DNA of 64,000 nt from Streptomyces marokkonensis (GCF_008312835.1 NZ_VSKS01000001.1:434001-498000), one strand, 5' to 3'; positions 7,047 through 23,312 are shown, counted from the first letter of the stretch. Numbers and translations are program-made. Notes: generated from the letters alone by a model not told the origin.

Positions 7047-8756
7047 ATGGGTCACGGGCACCATCACCACCACCACGGGCACGACCACCGGCACGAGACG
7101 ACGGCGCCCCTGCCCGCCGCCTTCGACACCTCCGTGCCGGACGAGGCGCTGAGCCCCGAGCAGAAGTCCCGCCGCACGCTGCTGCGCCGGGCCGGGCTGC
7201 TCGGCGCGGGGCTCACGGCCGGCACCGTGCTGTCCACCGGCGCCGGTGCGGCCACTCCCGCGCACGCGGCGGGCGACAGCCGCCGCGGCAGGGGCAGGGG
7301 CTTCCTGTGGCTCGCGGGCGACCACCACATCCACACCCAGTACAGCAGCGACGGCAAGTACCGCGTCGTCGACCAGGTCCGCCAGGGTGCCAAGCACGGC
7401 ATGGACTGGCTGGTCATCACCGACCACGGCAGCGCGACCCACGCCAGGATCGGCGTCGAGAAGGTCAACCCGGACATCAGGGAGGCGCGAAGCGCCCACC
7501 GGGACACCCTCGTCTTCCAGGGCCTGGAGTGGAACATCCCGGCCGCCGAGCACGGCACCGTCTTCGTCCACCCCGGCCGCCACGAGGTCTCCGTCCTCAA
7601 GCAGTTCGAGACCGACTACGACGGCAGCGTCAAGGGTGCCTCCGACTCCACCCCCGCCAACGAGGCCCTCGCCGTCGCCGGCCTCGACTTCCTGGCCGAG
7701 CAGGTCGCACGGCGCAAGGTCCAGGACGCGCTGATGCTCGCCAACCACCCGGCGCGGCGCGGTGTGGACTCCCCGCACGAGATCCGCGCCTGGCGCGACG
7801 CGACCGGCACCGGAGACCGGCAGATCGCCGTCGGCTTCGAGGGCGCCCCCGGCCACCAGGCCGCCGGCCTGCCGAAGCCGCTCGGCATGGGCCGGGCCCG
7901 CGGCATCTACGACAACAACCCCGGCGCCAACTCCTTCCCCGGCTACCCGCTGGAGAGCTACCGCACCTGGGGCGGCTTCGACTGGATGACCGCCACCGTC
8001 GGCGGCCTGTGGGACAGCCTCCTCGCCGAGGGCCGCCCCTGGTGGATCACCGCCAACTCCGACTCCCACCAGGTGTACGCCGACACCGCCGCACGCGGCA
8101 CCGGCGGCGACTTCACCACCGACGGCCGGTACCCCGACCCCGTCTACGGCGGGCAGATCGACGTCAACCAGGGCGACTACTGGCCCGGCCAGTACAGCCG
8201 CACGCACGTCGGCGCCGACGGCTTCTCCTACGCCGCCGTCATGGACGGCATCCGGGCCGGCCGCATCTGGGTCGACCACGGCCGGCTCATCAGCGGCCTC
8301 GACGTCCGGGTCGCCGGCGGCAGCCGCTGGGCCACGCTCGGCGGGGCCCTGCACGTCCGCAAGGGCACCAGGGTGACGCTCACCGCCGACATCGCGCTCG
8401 CCGGCGGCCCCAACTGGGCCGGCTTCACACCGAGGCTCGCCCGCGTCGACGTCATCCAGGGCGACGTGACAGGACCGGTCGCCGACCAGGACACGTTCAC
8501 CGCGCCCACGGCGAAGGTCGCCCGGTCGTACGACATCGGCAAGCAGGCCGGCACCGTCCGCGTCACCTTCGACCTCGGCCGTGTCGACCGCCCGCTCTAC
8601 GTCCGGCTGCGCGGCACCGACGGCAACCGGTCCGCCGTCGGCGCGATGGGCGCCGGGGCCGACCCGGCGGGCCCCGCCCTCGATGTCGTGGGTGACGCCG
8701 ACCCGTGGCGCGACCTGTGGTTCTACAGCAACCCGGTGTGGGTCCTGCCGTCGTGA
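7047..8756 (+). CDS. Secreted PHP-domain metal-dependent phosphoesterase
   Basis: A 569-aa protein. The first 20 residues are His-rich (GHGHHHHHHGHDHRH), then a twin-arginine leader follows (SRRTLLRRAGLLGAGLTAG, about residues 45-75). The PHP domain starts at GDHHIHTQYSSDGKY, with the metal-binding HxH at His94/His96, then MDWLVITDHG and later NSDSHQ. PHP enzymes hydrolyse phosphoesters with two or three metal ions. The natural substrate of this secreted group is not known. The His tail could load Zn or other metals before Tat export. The ATG follows GAGGAGG. Its stop overlaps the next start (GTGA), and a PHO-box-like repeat lies upstream. Confidence 0.85.
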   Translation: MGHGHHHHHHGHDHRHETTAPLPAAFDTSVPDEALSPEQKSRRTLLRRAGLLGAGLTAGTVLSTGAGAATPAHAAGDSRRGRGRGFLWLAGDHHIHTQYSSDGKYRVVDQVRQGAKHGMDWLVITDHGSATHARIGVEKVNPDIREARSAHRDTLVFQGLEWNIPAAEHGTVFVHPGRHEVSVLKQFETDYDGSVKGASDSTPANEALAVAGLDFLAEQVARRKVQDALMLANHPARRGVDSPHEIRAWRDATGTGDRQIAVGFEGAPGHQAAGLPKPLGMGRARGIYDNNPGANSFPGYPLESYRTWGGFDWMTATVGGLWDSLLAEGRPWWITANSDSHQVYADTAARGTGGDFTTDGRYPDPVYGGQIDVNQGDYWPGQYSRTHVGADGFSYAAVMDGIRAGRIWVDHGRLISGLDVRVAGGSRWATLGGALHVRKGTRVTLTADIALAGGPNWAGFTPRLARVDVIQGDVTGPVADQDTFTAPTAKVARSYDIGKQAGTVRVTFDLGRVDRPLYVRLRGTDGNRSAVGAMGAGADPAGPALDVVGDADPWRDLWFYSNPVWVLPS

Positions 8757-9262
8757 CGCCGTACGCCCTCACCGTGGACGCGGGCACCGGGGACCTGCCC
8801 GACGCCGACCACCTGCTGCACCGGATGGCGGCCGGACTCGCCCTCCCCGAGGACGTGTTCGGCTGCACCCACCTGGTACGCGGCGGCCGTCCGCGCGTCG
8901 TCGTGTCCCTGTCCCTGCCCTCGCGGCCGCTCCCGGAGACCCTCCGGGAGCGGCTCGCGGGGTACGGCACCGTCTCCCCGGGGCTGCCCGACGCGGGGGG
9001 ACGCGCCGTGCTCTACCCGGGCGCCTTCGCTCTCACCGGCACGATGACCGTCGCGGAGCTGCTCGCCGGCTCCGCGATCGCCCGCGTGAGGGTCCTGGGC
9101 ACGCCCGAACCCCCGGATCCGCGGACGCGCGTGGTGACCCGGGACCACGTGCGGCCGCAGTGGCAGCGGGACGAACTGGTCCTCGCCGCCACCCCGGCCC
9201 CGGGCGGCACGCTCGTGCCGTTCGAGGTCCCGGACCCCACGCCCTGCTGCGCCGGCCACTGA
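8753..9262 (+). CDS. Conserved protein of unknown function paired with the PHP gene
   Basis: A 169-aa protein, GTG start at 8753 overlapping the PHP stop. No signal peptide or membrane segment is seen. The composition is ordinary, with a C-terminal Cys pair (DPTPCCAGH) that could bind a metal or form a disulfide. I do not recognise a family. Translational coupling suggests that it works with, or handles the product of, the upstream phosphoesterase. It converges on the beta-galactosidase gene with only 5 nt between the stops. Confidence 0.65.
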   Translation: MTPYALTVDAGTGDLPDADHLLHRMAAGLALPEDVFGCTHLVRGGRPRVVVSLSLPSRPLPETLRERLAGYGTVSPGLPDAGGRAVLYPGAFALTGTMTVAELLAGSAIARVRVLGTPEPPDPRTRVVTRDHVRPQWQRDELVLAATPAPGGTLVPFEVPDPTPCCAGH

Positions 9263-9267
9263 GCCCG

Positions 9268-13421
<4,154 letters not shown>

Positions 13422-13574
13422 CGTCAGCTGCCCCCATTGCCTGCCGGGCCGGGCCGACCGGGCACCGGCGCGCGGCAAGGCTACGCAGGAGGACCGGCGT
13501 TCGACAAGGGGTTGGGAAAAGGGCTGGACGAAGTCCGGGCGAGGCCGCCCGGGGGTTCCACCGGCGGGTGGGGG

Positions 13575-16305
<2,731 letters not shown>

Positions 16306-16327
16306 GGGACACCGGGACGGAGGACGG

Positions 16328-16365
16328 GGAAGGCCGGAACCGAGACGTTCCGGCCTTCCTTGCGT
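16328..16365 (+). terminator. Strong terminator after the radical SAM gene
   Basis: A 13-bp perfect stem, GGAAGGCCGGAAC (16328-16340) with GTTCCGGCCTTCC (16347-16359), a 6-nt loop, then a short TTGCGT. Confidence 0.8.
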
Positions 16366-16521
16366 ATTGTCACCGCGAGGGGTCGCGGCGCCGCCACAGA
16401 AAGTGAAGACGGCGCTTGTCAGTTGTGTCGAGTACGTGAAAAGCTCGGCCACTGCCGCGAGGTTTCCCCCAACTCCAGGCCCGTTATGGCGAGTTGACCT
16501 CGCATGTGATGCAGGAGTCTC

Positions 16522-18018
16522 ATGCCCGACCTGCCGAGCCCCCAGGACGCCACCGAGGCGGCGCTGTTCTCCGAGTGCTGGGACGCGGTGCTCTCGTACG
16601 CCGACCTGTGCACGGCGGGATCCACCGCCGCCGCCGAACTGGCCCGCGAGGCCTTCGCGCAGGGCATAGGAGAACTGCGCGCGGCCGAGACGGGTGCCGC
16701 GCGGGGCACCGGCCGCCGTTCGTCCCGGCTGCCCCGGATACCCCTGCTGCTGACCGCGGTTCGCAGCACCGCGGCCGCCTGGGAGGAAGCGGGACGAGGA
16801 CACAAGCTCGACCCCGACCTCCGGCTGTGGCTCCACTCCGACCAGGCCGCCCGCTACACCGGCCCGCCGCTGCAACGCCCGGTAGCCGTGCGCGGACTGC
16901 GCGATCTGCAGCAGGCGGACGCCGAACTGCTCTGGCTGGCCGAGGCGGAGGCCCTGCCGCTGCCCCTGGTGGCCCGCCGGCTCGGCCTCGACCCCGCCAC
17001 CGCGGCCGACGAACTCGCCCAGGTGAGCCGCCTGTTCCGGGACCGCTGTCACCGCAACCACCTCGACTCCCCGATGGACGCCGAGTGCCGCAGCTACGCC
17101 CGGCTCCTCGACGCCGTCACCCGCTCGCCCGCCGCGGACACCCCCGACGACCTCTCCCGGCACCTCGCCACCTGCCACCCGTGCGCCGAGGCCGCCGCCT
17201 GCCTGCGCCTGCACGGCGGGGGACTGCCCGGGGCGCTGGCCGGCGGAGTGATCGGCTGGGGCGGCCTCGCCTATCTGGAACGCCGCCGCCGCGCCGCCGA
17301 GGTGCGGCTCGGCGCCGGACGCCCGGACCGGGCCGACGCGGACACCGACGACGCGGCGCACGGGCCCGGCCGCGACCACGTCGCCCGGAACGCGCTGCTC
17401 GTCGCCGCCGTACTCGTCTCCGCGCTCGCCCTCGCGGTCTCGCTGATGCCGTTCGGAGACACGGCCGAGGAACGCGCCGCACGGCCCGACGCCGACCGTC
17501 AGCCCGTGGCCGACCCCGGGCCCTCCTTGCCGTCCGCCCCCACGGTCTCCGCCGACGACGCCTCCCCGCGCTCCCCGGCTCCGGCGAAACCGTCCGCCCA
17601 GGACACCCCCGGCGGCACACCCGACCGGAAGAACCCCGACCCGGAACCGCAGGGCACCTCCTCCGCGACGGCCGCGCCCGGGATCACCGGCCGCGGCGCG
17701 CCCGCCGCCTGCCGGGTCGACTACGACCTGGTCAACCAGTGGCCCGACGGCTTCCAGGCCACCGTCACCGTCACCACGCGGGAGCCGCTCGACTCCTGGC
17801 GCGTCGGCTTCACCTTCGAGGACGGCCAGCAGGTCACCCAGATGTGGGACGCCTCGGTGCGCCAGGACGGCTCCCATGTCGCCGCCACCGCCGCCGACTA
17901 CAACAGGACGGTCGCCGCGGGCGGGAAACTCGCCTTCGGCTTCCTCGCCTCCTGGCGCGGCACCAACGCCCCGCCGTCCGGCTTCACGCTCAACGGCCGG
18001 ACCTGCGTGCACAGCTAG
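16522..18018 (+). CDS. Sigma-like/zinc-finger membrane protein with C-terminal cellulose-binding domain (CBM2)
   Basis: A 498-aa protein. Residues about 10-185 resemble a degenerate ECF sigma factor (LREAFAQGIGELRAA; DAELLWLAEAEALPLPLVARRLGLDPATAADELAQVSRLFRDRC as a region-4-like HTH). HLATCHPCAEAAACL (about 213-227) is an anti-sigma zinc-finger-like HxxxCxxC motif. One transmembrane helix follows (NALLVAAVLVSALALAVSLM, about 292-312), then an 80-residue Pro/Ser/Asp linker. From residue 395 there is a CBM2 with Cys396 and a Cys near residue 496 as the disulfide, and Trp residues in NQWPDGF, DSWRVGF and ASWRGTN. The topology puts the CBM outside and the DNA-binding-like part inside. Confidence 0.8.
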   Translation: MPDLPSPQDATEAALFSECWDAVLSYADLCTAGSTAAAELAREAFAQGIGELRAAETGAARGTGRRSSRLPRIPLLLTAVRSTAAAWEEAGRGHKLDPDLRLWLHSDQAARYTGPPLQRPVAVRGLRDLQQADAELLWLAEAEALPLPLVARRLGLDPATAADELAQVSRLFRDRCHRNHLDSPMDAECRSYARLLDAVTRSPAADTPDDLSRHLATCHPCAEAAACLRLHGGGLPGALAGGVIGWGGLAYLERRRRAAEVRLGAGRPDRADADTDDAAHGPGRDHVARNALLVAAVLVSALALAVSLMPFGDTAEERAARPDADRQPVADPGPSLPSAPTVSADDASPRSPAPAKPSAQDTPGGTPDRKNPDPEPQGTSSATAAPGITGRGAPAACRVDYDLVNQWPDGFQATVTVTTREPLDSWRVGFTFEDGQQVTQMWDASVRQDGSHVAATAADYNRTVAAGGKLAFGFLASWRGTNAPPSGFTLNGRTCVHS

Positions 18019-18361
18019 CCGGGGCACCCGGTGCGGAAGCGGCGTCTGCCGCGCGGCGCCCGTCCGACCGGCCCGCACCCTCGCCGCACCGTCCGACAAC
18101 CCGGTTGCGCGCCTGGCGCCGGAGCTTCCGGGGCGAACGGTCCGAGGGCACACACGGGACGCCCTGTGGCCGTCCTCCGGGCGGTGACGCCACTTCCGCA
18201 CCAGGCCCTGGCGCGGCGGGCGGCCGGGCACGCCGCCCCGGTCGGTCCGCCGGCACCGGACCCCCGCGGAGGGCGACCGGCCGCGATGCGGCACGGCCGG
18301 CGGGGACCGTGCGGTGACCGGTCCGGCCGGGCATGCCGCCCCGGTCACCGCACGGTCCCTG
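18019..18361. other. Intergenic region between convergent genes
   Basis: 343 nt, very GC-rich. No convincing gene is present; the open frames running through it lack ribosome sites and resemble antisense shadows. The right end holds a long hairpin, listed separately. I see nothing else. Confidence 0.6.
18303..18359. terminator. Bidirectional terminator hairpin
   Basis: GGGACCGTGCGGTGACCGG (18303-18321) pairs perfectly with 18341-18359, a 19-bp stem around a 19-nt loop. It sits between the convergent CBM2 gene and the end of the lactate operon, 2 nt from the latter's last stop codon. Confidence 0.75.
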
Positions 18362-19003
18362 TCAGGGCATGCCGCCCTGTGAGAGGTAACCCAGCTGCGG
18401 GAAGGCCACGGCCGGCATCGCGTGGTGCCGATCGGGGGCCGGGGCGTGCGGCGGGGCGGCGGCCCGGGGCCGGTTCGGTGGGTGCATGCCGAAGAGCGAG
18501 CCGGCGGCGGCCGCCATGTCGGCGGCGAGGCCGGCCGACTCCCGCGCCGGCACCCCGAGCCGGCGCAGGGCCCCGGCGAACACGTCCTCCACCACCTCCA
18601 GTCTCCGGGGCAGACCTGCCGCGCCGGCCGCTTCACCGCGCGGCCGGGCGGACAGCGCGGTGAGGATCTCCTCCGCCCTGTACCGCACGCCACCGAGGCC
18701 GTCCCAGCCGGACGGCAGCCGCGCGGCCGGGGGAGCGGCGCCCCCGGTCACCGGCGGCAGCAGCCGGAGGGCATCGCGTATCCGGTGGTCCAGCGCGCAG
18801 TACCAGCCGGTCAGGGCGCCGTGCAGCTCGGCGTGCAGACCGTCGAGGAACACGAGCAGTCCCGCCGCGCCGTCGACGGGTTCGCCGTACCGCAGCCGCG
18901 GCGCACCGCCGTGCTCCCCGGGACCGCTCAGATGTTCCCGGAGGGCGCCCAGAGCATGGGCCACGGCGTCGGCCGCGGCCCGGCAGGCGTGATCCGTGGG
19001 CAT
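18362..19003 (-). CDS. Unknown protein at the end of the lactate/glycolate operon
   Basis: A 213-aa protein starting 6 nt after the glcF stop. It is mostly helical and Ala-rich, with regularly placed His and Asp/Glu (ALREHLSG; FLDGLHAELHGALTGWYCALDHRIRDALRLL; LEVVEDVFAGAL), then a Pro/His-rich tail (PPHAPAPDRHHAMPAV). The HxxxH-like placement could bind a metal, but I recognise no family. Its position as last gene suggests an accessory to the GlcD/GlcF oxidase. It ends at the long terminator hairpin. Confidence 0.6.
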   Translation of the reverse strand: MPTDHACRAAADAVAHALGALREHLSGPGEHGGAPRLRYGEPVDGAAGLLVFLDGLHAELHGALTGWYCALDHRIRDALRLLPPVTGGAAPPAARLPSGWDGLGGVRYRAEEILTALSARPRGEAAGAAGLPRRLEVVEDVFAGALRRLGVPARESAGLAADMAAAAGSLFGMHPPNRPRAAAPPHAPAPDRHHAMPAVAFPQLGYLSQGGMP

Positions 19004-19009
19004 GCGCTC

Positions 19010-20275
19010 TCACGGCTCCCTCGGGTCGGCCGCGCCCGGGCCGGAATCCGGCCGGCCGGGCTCCGGCTCCGCCGCCAGGGCGAGGAACTCGGCCAGATGG
19101 ATCGCTCTCGCACGGGAGCGGACACGGCGCAGCCCTTGCTCGAGCTGGCGCAGACAGCCCGGATTCAGCGCCACGACGTAGTCCACGTCCGCCGTCTCCA
19201 CCTCCGTCAGCTTCGGGTCCAGCACCTTTCTGCTGTCCGCCGGCCGGAGCAGCGCGTAGGTTCCGGCCGCTCCGCAGCACTGTCCCGCGCCGGGGAGTTC
19301 GACGTAGTCGGCGACCTCGGCGATCAGCTCACGGGGCGGGCGGGTCACTCCCAGACCGTTGCGCAGATGGCAGGAGTCCTGGAGGGCGGCCCGGGCCCTG
19401 CGGCCGTCGACCGTGACCTGGCCGGCCGGCCGGTGCTCTCGCTCGTCGAGGTACTCGCTCAGCTCCCGCACCCGGTCGCGGCCGAGGTGGTGCGCGAGGT
19501 GTGCGGCGCAGCCCCCCGCCGTGGTGAGGATGGTGCCCGGCAGTTGCCCGCCGAGCGTGCGGGCGAGCTTCTCGCCGGTGGCCGAGTCACCGTTGTGCGC
19601 GTGCAGCGCGCCGCAGCAGCCCTGCGAGGCCGGCACGTCGACCTCGGGGCACAGCCGGCGCACGGCTCGCGAGACCTGCGGGTAGAGGCCCCGTTCCACG
19701 CAGCCCAGCATCAGGGACACGGGCTGCTCCGGCGCCTTCGGCGGGTGGGACGGCGCCGGGGTGGCATCGCGCGGCCCGGCCTTCCCGCCCGGACCGCGGG
19801 CGTGGCGCCGCACCAGCCCCTGGAGGCGCAACAGCCCCGGCCGGGAGACCAGCATCATCAGGACCCGGGCGATCCACGGCCGGTCACGGCCGCCCCACTG
19901 GTGGTCGCGCCACTGCTCCAGCAACTGCCCGTACTCCACGCCCGCCGGGCACACCGTCTCGCAGGCACGGCAGCCCAGGCAGAAGGAGGACTCCTCGGTA
20001 AGCGTGGGATCGTCGGGAGCGAGGTCCCCGGTCTCCAGGGCCCGCATCAGTGTGATGCGCCCGCGCGGGGACGAGGTCTCCTCGCCGGTGAGGGCGTACG
20101 TGGGACAGGAGGGGAGACAGAATCCGCACGAGATGCAGCGGTCCAGCAGTTCCTTGTCGAAGATCCCGAGGCCCGGCGTACCGGCCGCGGGGGCGGGCCC
20201 GGGGGCCCCTCCGGCGCATCCGGCGCCGGAGGAGCCGCAGGGGCTCGAGTGGTCCACGGAGTCGTGGTCGGTCAT
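19010..20275 (-). CDS. glcF: GlcF-type iron-sulfur subunit of lactate/glycolate oxidase
   Basis: A 421-aa protein. Two 4Fe-4S motifs are present: CISCGFCLPSCP (about residues 47-58) and CLGCRACETVCP (about 98-109). Two CCG domains follow, with QGCCGALHAHNG and GAGQCCGAAG, each with a preceding Cys (LGC, DSC). The subunit takes electrons from the FAD subunit to quinone at the membrane. An extra N-terminus of about 40 residues contains CGSSGAGCAGG, which is unusual. The start overlaps the glcD stop (ATGA at 20275-20272). No separate glcE is seen. Confidence 0.9.
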   Translation of the reverse strand: MTDHDSVDHSSPCGSSGAGCAGGAPGPAPAAGTPGLGIFDKELLDRCISCGFCLPSCPTYALTGEETSSPRGRITLMRALETGDLAPDDPTLTEESSFCLGCRACETVCPAGVEYGQLLEQWRDHQWGGRDRPWIARVLMMLVSRPGLLRLQGLVRRHARGPGGKAGPRDATPAPSHPPKAPEQPVSLMLGCVERGLYPQVSRAVRRLCPEVDVPASQGCCGALHAHNGDSATGEKLARTLGGQLPGTILTTAGGCAAHLAHHLGRDRVRELSEYLDEREHRPAGQVTVDGRRARAALQDSCHLRNGLGVTRPPRELIAEVADYVELPGAGQCCGAAGTYALLRPADSRKVLDPKLTEVETADVDYVVALNPGCLRQLEQGLRRVRSRARAIHLAEFLALAAEPEPGRPDSGPGAADPREP

Positions 20276-21654
20276 GATCCGAGCTTTCCGGGGTTGAGGA
20301 TGCCTGCGGGATCGAAGGCCTTCTTGATGCGACGCAACAGGGCGACCTGGTCGTCCCCGAGCCGGTCGGCCAGGTACGGCAACTTGGCCGCCCCCACGCC
20401 GTGTTCGCCGGTGATGGTGCCGTCCAGCCGGATCGCGGCGGCGAAGATCTCGGCGAACGCCTTGTGGGCGCGGTCGGCGCCCTCGCCGTCGTCGGGGTCC
20501 AGCACACAGGTCGGGTGCAGATTGCCGTCCCCCGCATGGCCGAAGGTGGCGATCCGCAGGTCGTACCGGTCGGCGATGGCGTCGATGCGGTCGACCATCT
20601 CGGCCATGCGGTGCCGGGGCACGGTGGCGTCCTCGAGGATCGTCAGCGAACCCAGCCGGGACAGCGCCGGCAGGGAACAGCGTCGGGCGGCGAGGAGGGC
20701 GTCCGCGCGGGCCACGCTCTCCGCCAGCGTGACCTCCAGCGCACCGTTCTCGTGGCAGACGTCCCCGATCCCGGCCAGGTTCCCGGCGACGTTCGCCGCC
20801 GAGCCGTCGTCGCCGAACAGCAGCAGCGCGCCGGCGTCCCCCCGCAGGCCGAGGCCGGCGAACTCCTCGACCGCGTCGATGCACTTGCGGTCGAGGAACT
20901 CGAGGGTCGCCGGGACGATACCGGAGGCGATGACCGCCGCCACCGCGCGGGAGGCTGCGGCGAGGCTGTCGAAGTAGGCCACTCCCGTACCGGTCTCGGC
21001 GGGTGCCGGGAGCAGCGCCACCGTGGCCTCGGTGATCACCGCCAGGGTGCCCTCGGAGCCGGTGAGCAGCCGGGTCAGGTCGTAACCGGCGACGTCCTTC
21101 CACAGTCTGCCGCCGGTGCGGATGACCTCGCCGGTGGGCAGGACGGCCTCGAGTCCGAGGACGTAGTTGCGGGTGACGCCGTACTTCAGTCCGCGCAGCC
21201 CCCCGGCGCACGTCGCCACGTTGCCGCCGATGGTCGAGACGGTCCTGCTGCCCGGGTCGGGGGCGTAGAGGAGCCCCTTCTCCGCCGCGGCGTCCGCCAG
21301 CGTGGCGGTGGACACCCCGGTCTGCGCGCGGGCCAGCAGTTCCTCGGAGCTGACCTCGAGCAGCTGGTTCAGCCGGGTCAGGACCAGGACGATGCCGCCG
21401 GTCAGCGGCACGGTGCCCGCGCACAGGTTGGAGCCCGCGCCCCGCGGCACCACGGGGACGCCGCGGGCGGTGGCGTAGCGCAGTACCGCCGCGACCTCCT
21501 CGGTGCTGCCGGGCAGCACCACGGCCTGCGGCCGGGAGTGGAAGAGCGAGGTGGCGTCGCGGGCGTACGCGGCGAGGGCGCCGGGGTCGCTCCGCACGTG
21601 GTCCTTCCCCACGATGGAGGCCAGGTCCCCGGCCAGGCCGGTGCCGGCGGGCAT
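20272..21654 (-). CDS. glcD: FAD-binding lactate/glycolate dehydrogenase subunit (GlcD type)
   Basis: A 460-aa protein of the VAO/FAD_binding_4 family. The PP-loop is VVPRGAGSNLCAG, and GSRTVSTIGGNVATCAGG contacts the flavin phosphate. The C-terminal FAD-oxidase_C domain has FGHAGDGNLHP and TGEHGVGAAK, which carry the substrate and metal-binding His and Glu residues of D-2-hydroxyacid dehydrogenases. It oxidises D-lactate or glycolate to the 2-oxoacid. Its start overlaps the permease stop, and it is followed by glcF with a 4-nt overlap. Confidence 0.92.
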   Translation of the reverse strand: MPAGTGLAGDLASIVGKDHVRSDPGALAAYARDATSLFHSRPQAVVLPGSTEEVAAVLRYATARGVPVVPRGAGSNLCAGTVPLTGGIVLVLTRLNQLLEVSSEELLARAQTGVSTATLADAAAEKGLLYAPDPGSRTVSTIGGNVATCAGGLRGLKYGVTRNYVLGLEAVLPTGEVIRTGGRLWKDVAGYDLTRLLTGSEGTLAVITEATVALLPAPAETGTGVAYFDSLAAASRAVAAVIASGIVPATLEFLDRKCIDAVEEFAGLGLRGDAGALLLFGDDGSAANVAGNLAGIGDVCHENGALEVTLAESVARADALLAARRCSLPALSRLGSLTILEDATVPRHRMAEMVDRIDAIADRYDLRIATFGHAGDGNLHPTCVLDPDDGEGADRAHKAFAEIFAAAIRLDGTITGEHGVGAAKLPYLADRLGDDQVALLRRIKKAFDPAGILNPGKLGS

Positions 21655-23312
21655 CAGCGCACCACCATCCAGTCCAGGACCGGGGTCGACTGGAGGTAGA
21701 CCAGCGCGCAGACCGCGACGAGCATGCCGAGGCCCCAGCCGACGACCTTGCGGAAGAGTTCGCCCTCGCGGCCCTCGAGGCCGACGACCGCCGCGGCGAT
21801 GGCGAGGTTCTGCGGGGAGATCATCTTGCCGAGCACACCGCCGGTGGTGTTGGCCGCGCCGAGCAGGTAGGCGGAGATCCCGGTCTTCTCGGCCGCGGTG
21901 ACCTGGAGCATGCCGAAGAGGGAGTTGGAGGAGGTGTCGGAGCCGGTGACGGCCACACCGAGCCAGCCGACCACGGGGGAGAGCAGGGCGAACGCGGCGC
22001 CGGTCTGCGCGAGGAACAGGCCGAGGGTGACGGTCTGACCGGACAGGTTCATCACATAGGCCAGGGCGAGCACCGACATCACGGTGACGATCGTCCACCG
22101 GAACTGCCGGACCGTGTCGACGTAGGCGCCCGCGGTCCGCCGGCCGCCGATGCCGTACAGAACGGCGGTGAGCAGTCCGGCCAGCAGCAGGACGGTCCCG
22201 CCGGCGTTGAAGATGTTGAGGTTGTACGTCAGGGAGGACAGCGGCTCGCCCTGGGCGTTGACGACATCCAGGCCGGGCCAGGTGAACTTCCAGCCGGAGT
22301 GGGCCTCCAGCCAGGTCTTGACGGGTCCGGCGGTGGCCACGGAGAAGAGCGCCACGACGATCAGGTACGGGGCGAAGGCCTTGAGGGCGGAGCCCTCGCC
22401 GGTCCGCCGGCGCCGCGCGACCGCGTCCGAACGCTCGTCGGCGGTGGAGCCGCCGGCGATGACCGGGGTCTGCGCCTGCGCGGCCAGCACCTCCTTCGGC
22501 TGCCAGACGCGCAGCATGCCCACGACGGCCAGGGCGCCGGCGAAGGCGGCCACGATGTCGGCGATCTCGTACGAGATGTAGTTGGCGCTGACGAACTGAG
22601 CGGCGGCGAAGGCGAATCCGGCGACGAGGGCGATCGGCCAGGTCTGCTTCACACCGCGCCTGCCGTCCACCATGAAGACCAGGACCAGCGGTACGAACAG
22701 GGCGAGCAGCGGGGTCTGGCGTCCGACCATCGCGCCGAGGTCGGCCGCGTCCATGCCGGTGATCTTGCCGAGGGTAGTGATCGGGACCGCGATGGCACCG
22801 AAGGCGACCGGGGCGGTGTTGGCGACGAGGGAGACTGCGGCGGCCTTCATCGGTCTCAGCCCGACCGCCATCAGCATCACGGAGGAGACGGCGACCGGGG
22901 TGCCGAAACCGGCGAGCGCCTCGAGCAGTGCGCCGAAACAGAATGCGATGATCACGGCCTGGACCCGCTGGTCGCCGGAGAGCGACCCGAATGCCCTGCG
23001 GAGCACCGCGTCCCAGCCGGTGATCTCGGTCATCTTGTAGATCCACAGCGCGTTCAGCACGATGAAAATGATCGGGAACAGGCCGAACGCGGCTCCTTCA
23101 CTCGCGGCCAGTGCCGCCTGCCCGACGGGCATCGAGTAGGCGAGGACCGCCACTCCCAGCGCGACCGCCAGGGACACCAGCGACGCCTTCCACGCCTTCC
23201 AGCGCAGTCCCCCCAGCAGGACGAAGAGCGTGACCAGGGGAAGCGCGGCGAACAGCGCACTCCATCCGAGAGACCCCCAGACGGGGTCGAAAACCTGTTG
23301 GTAAGCAGCCAT
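21654..23312 (-). CDS. lctP: L-lactate/glycolate permease (LctP family)
   Basis: A 552-aa integral membrane protein with about 12-14 hydrophobic segments. Family motifs include EALAGFGTPVAVSSVMLMAVGL and LTGSDTSSNSLFG-like VTGSDTSSNSLFGMLQ. It is a proton symporter for L- or D-lactate and glycolate. The ATG at 23312 follows AAGGA. It is the first gene of a four-gene operon with glcD, glcF and an unknown gene, and is divergent from a GntR regulator with a consensus operator between. Confidence 0.92.
   Translation of the reverse strand: MAAYQQVFDPVWGSLGWSALFAALPLVTLFVLLGGLRWKAWKASLVSLAVALGVAVLAYSMPVGQAALAASEGAAFGLFPIIFIVLNALWIYKMTEITGWDAVLRRAFGSLSGDQRVQAVIIAFCFGALLEALAGFGTPVAVSSVMLMAVGLRPMKAAAVSLVANTAPVAFGAIAVPITTLGKITGMDAADLGAMVGRQTPLLALFVPLVLVFMVDGRRGVKQTWPIALVAGFAFAAAQFVSANYISYEIADIVAAFAGALAVVGMLRVWQPKEVLAAQAQTPVIAGGSTADERSDAVARRRRTGEGSALKAFAPYLIVVALFSVATAGPVKTWLEAHSGWKFTWPGLDVVNAQGEPLSSLTYNLNIFNAGGTVLLLAGLLTAVLYGIGGRRTAGAYVDTVRQFRWTIVTVMSVLALAYVMNLSGQTVTLGLFLAQTGAAFALLSPVVGWLGVAVTGSDTSSNSLFGMLQVTAAEKTGISAYLLGAANTTGGVLGKMISPQNLAIAAAVVGLEGREGELFRKVVGWGLGMLVAVCALVYLQSTPVLDWMVVR

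Noticed and set aside
7047-7110. HHHHHH as an introduced affinity tag
   Set aside because: It sits in a natural His-rich leader with irregular codons and a normal upstream region.
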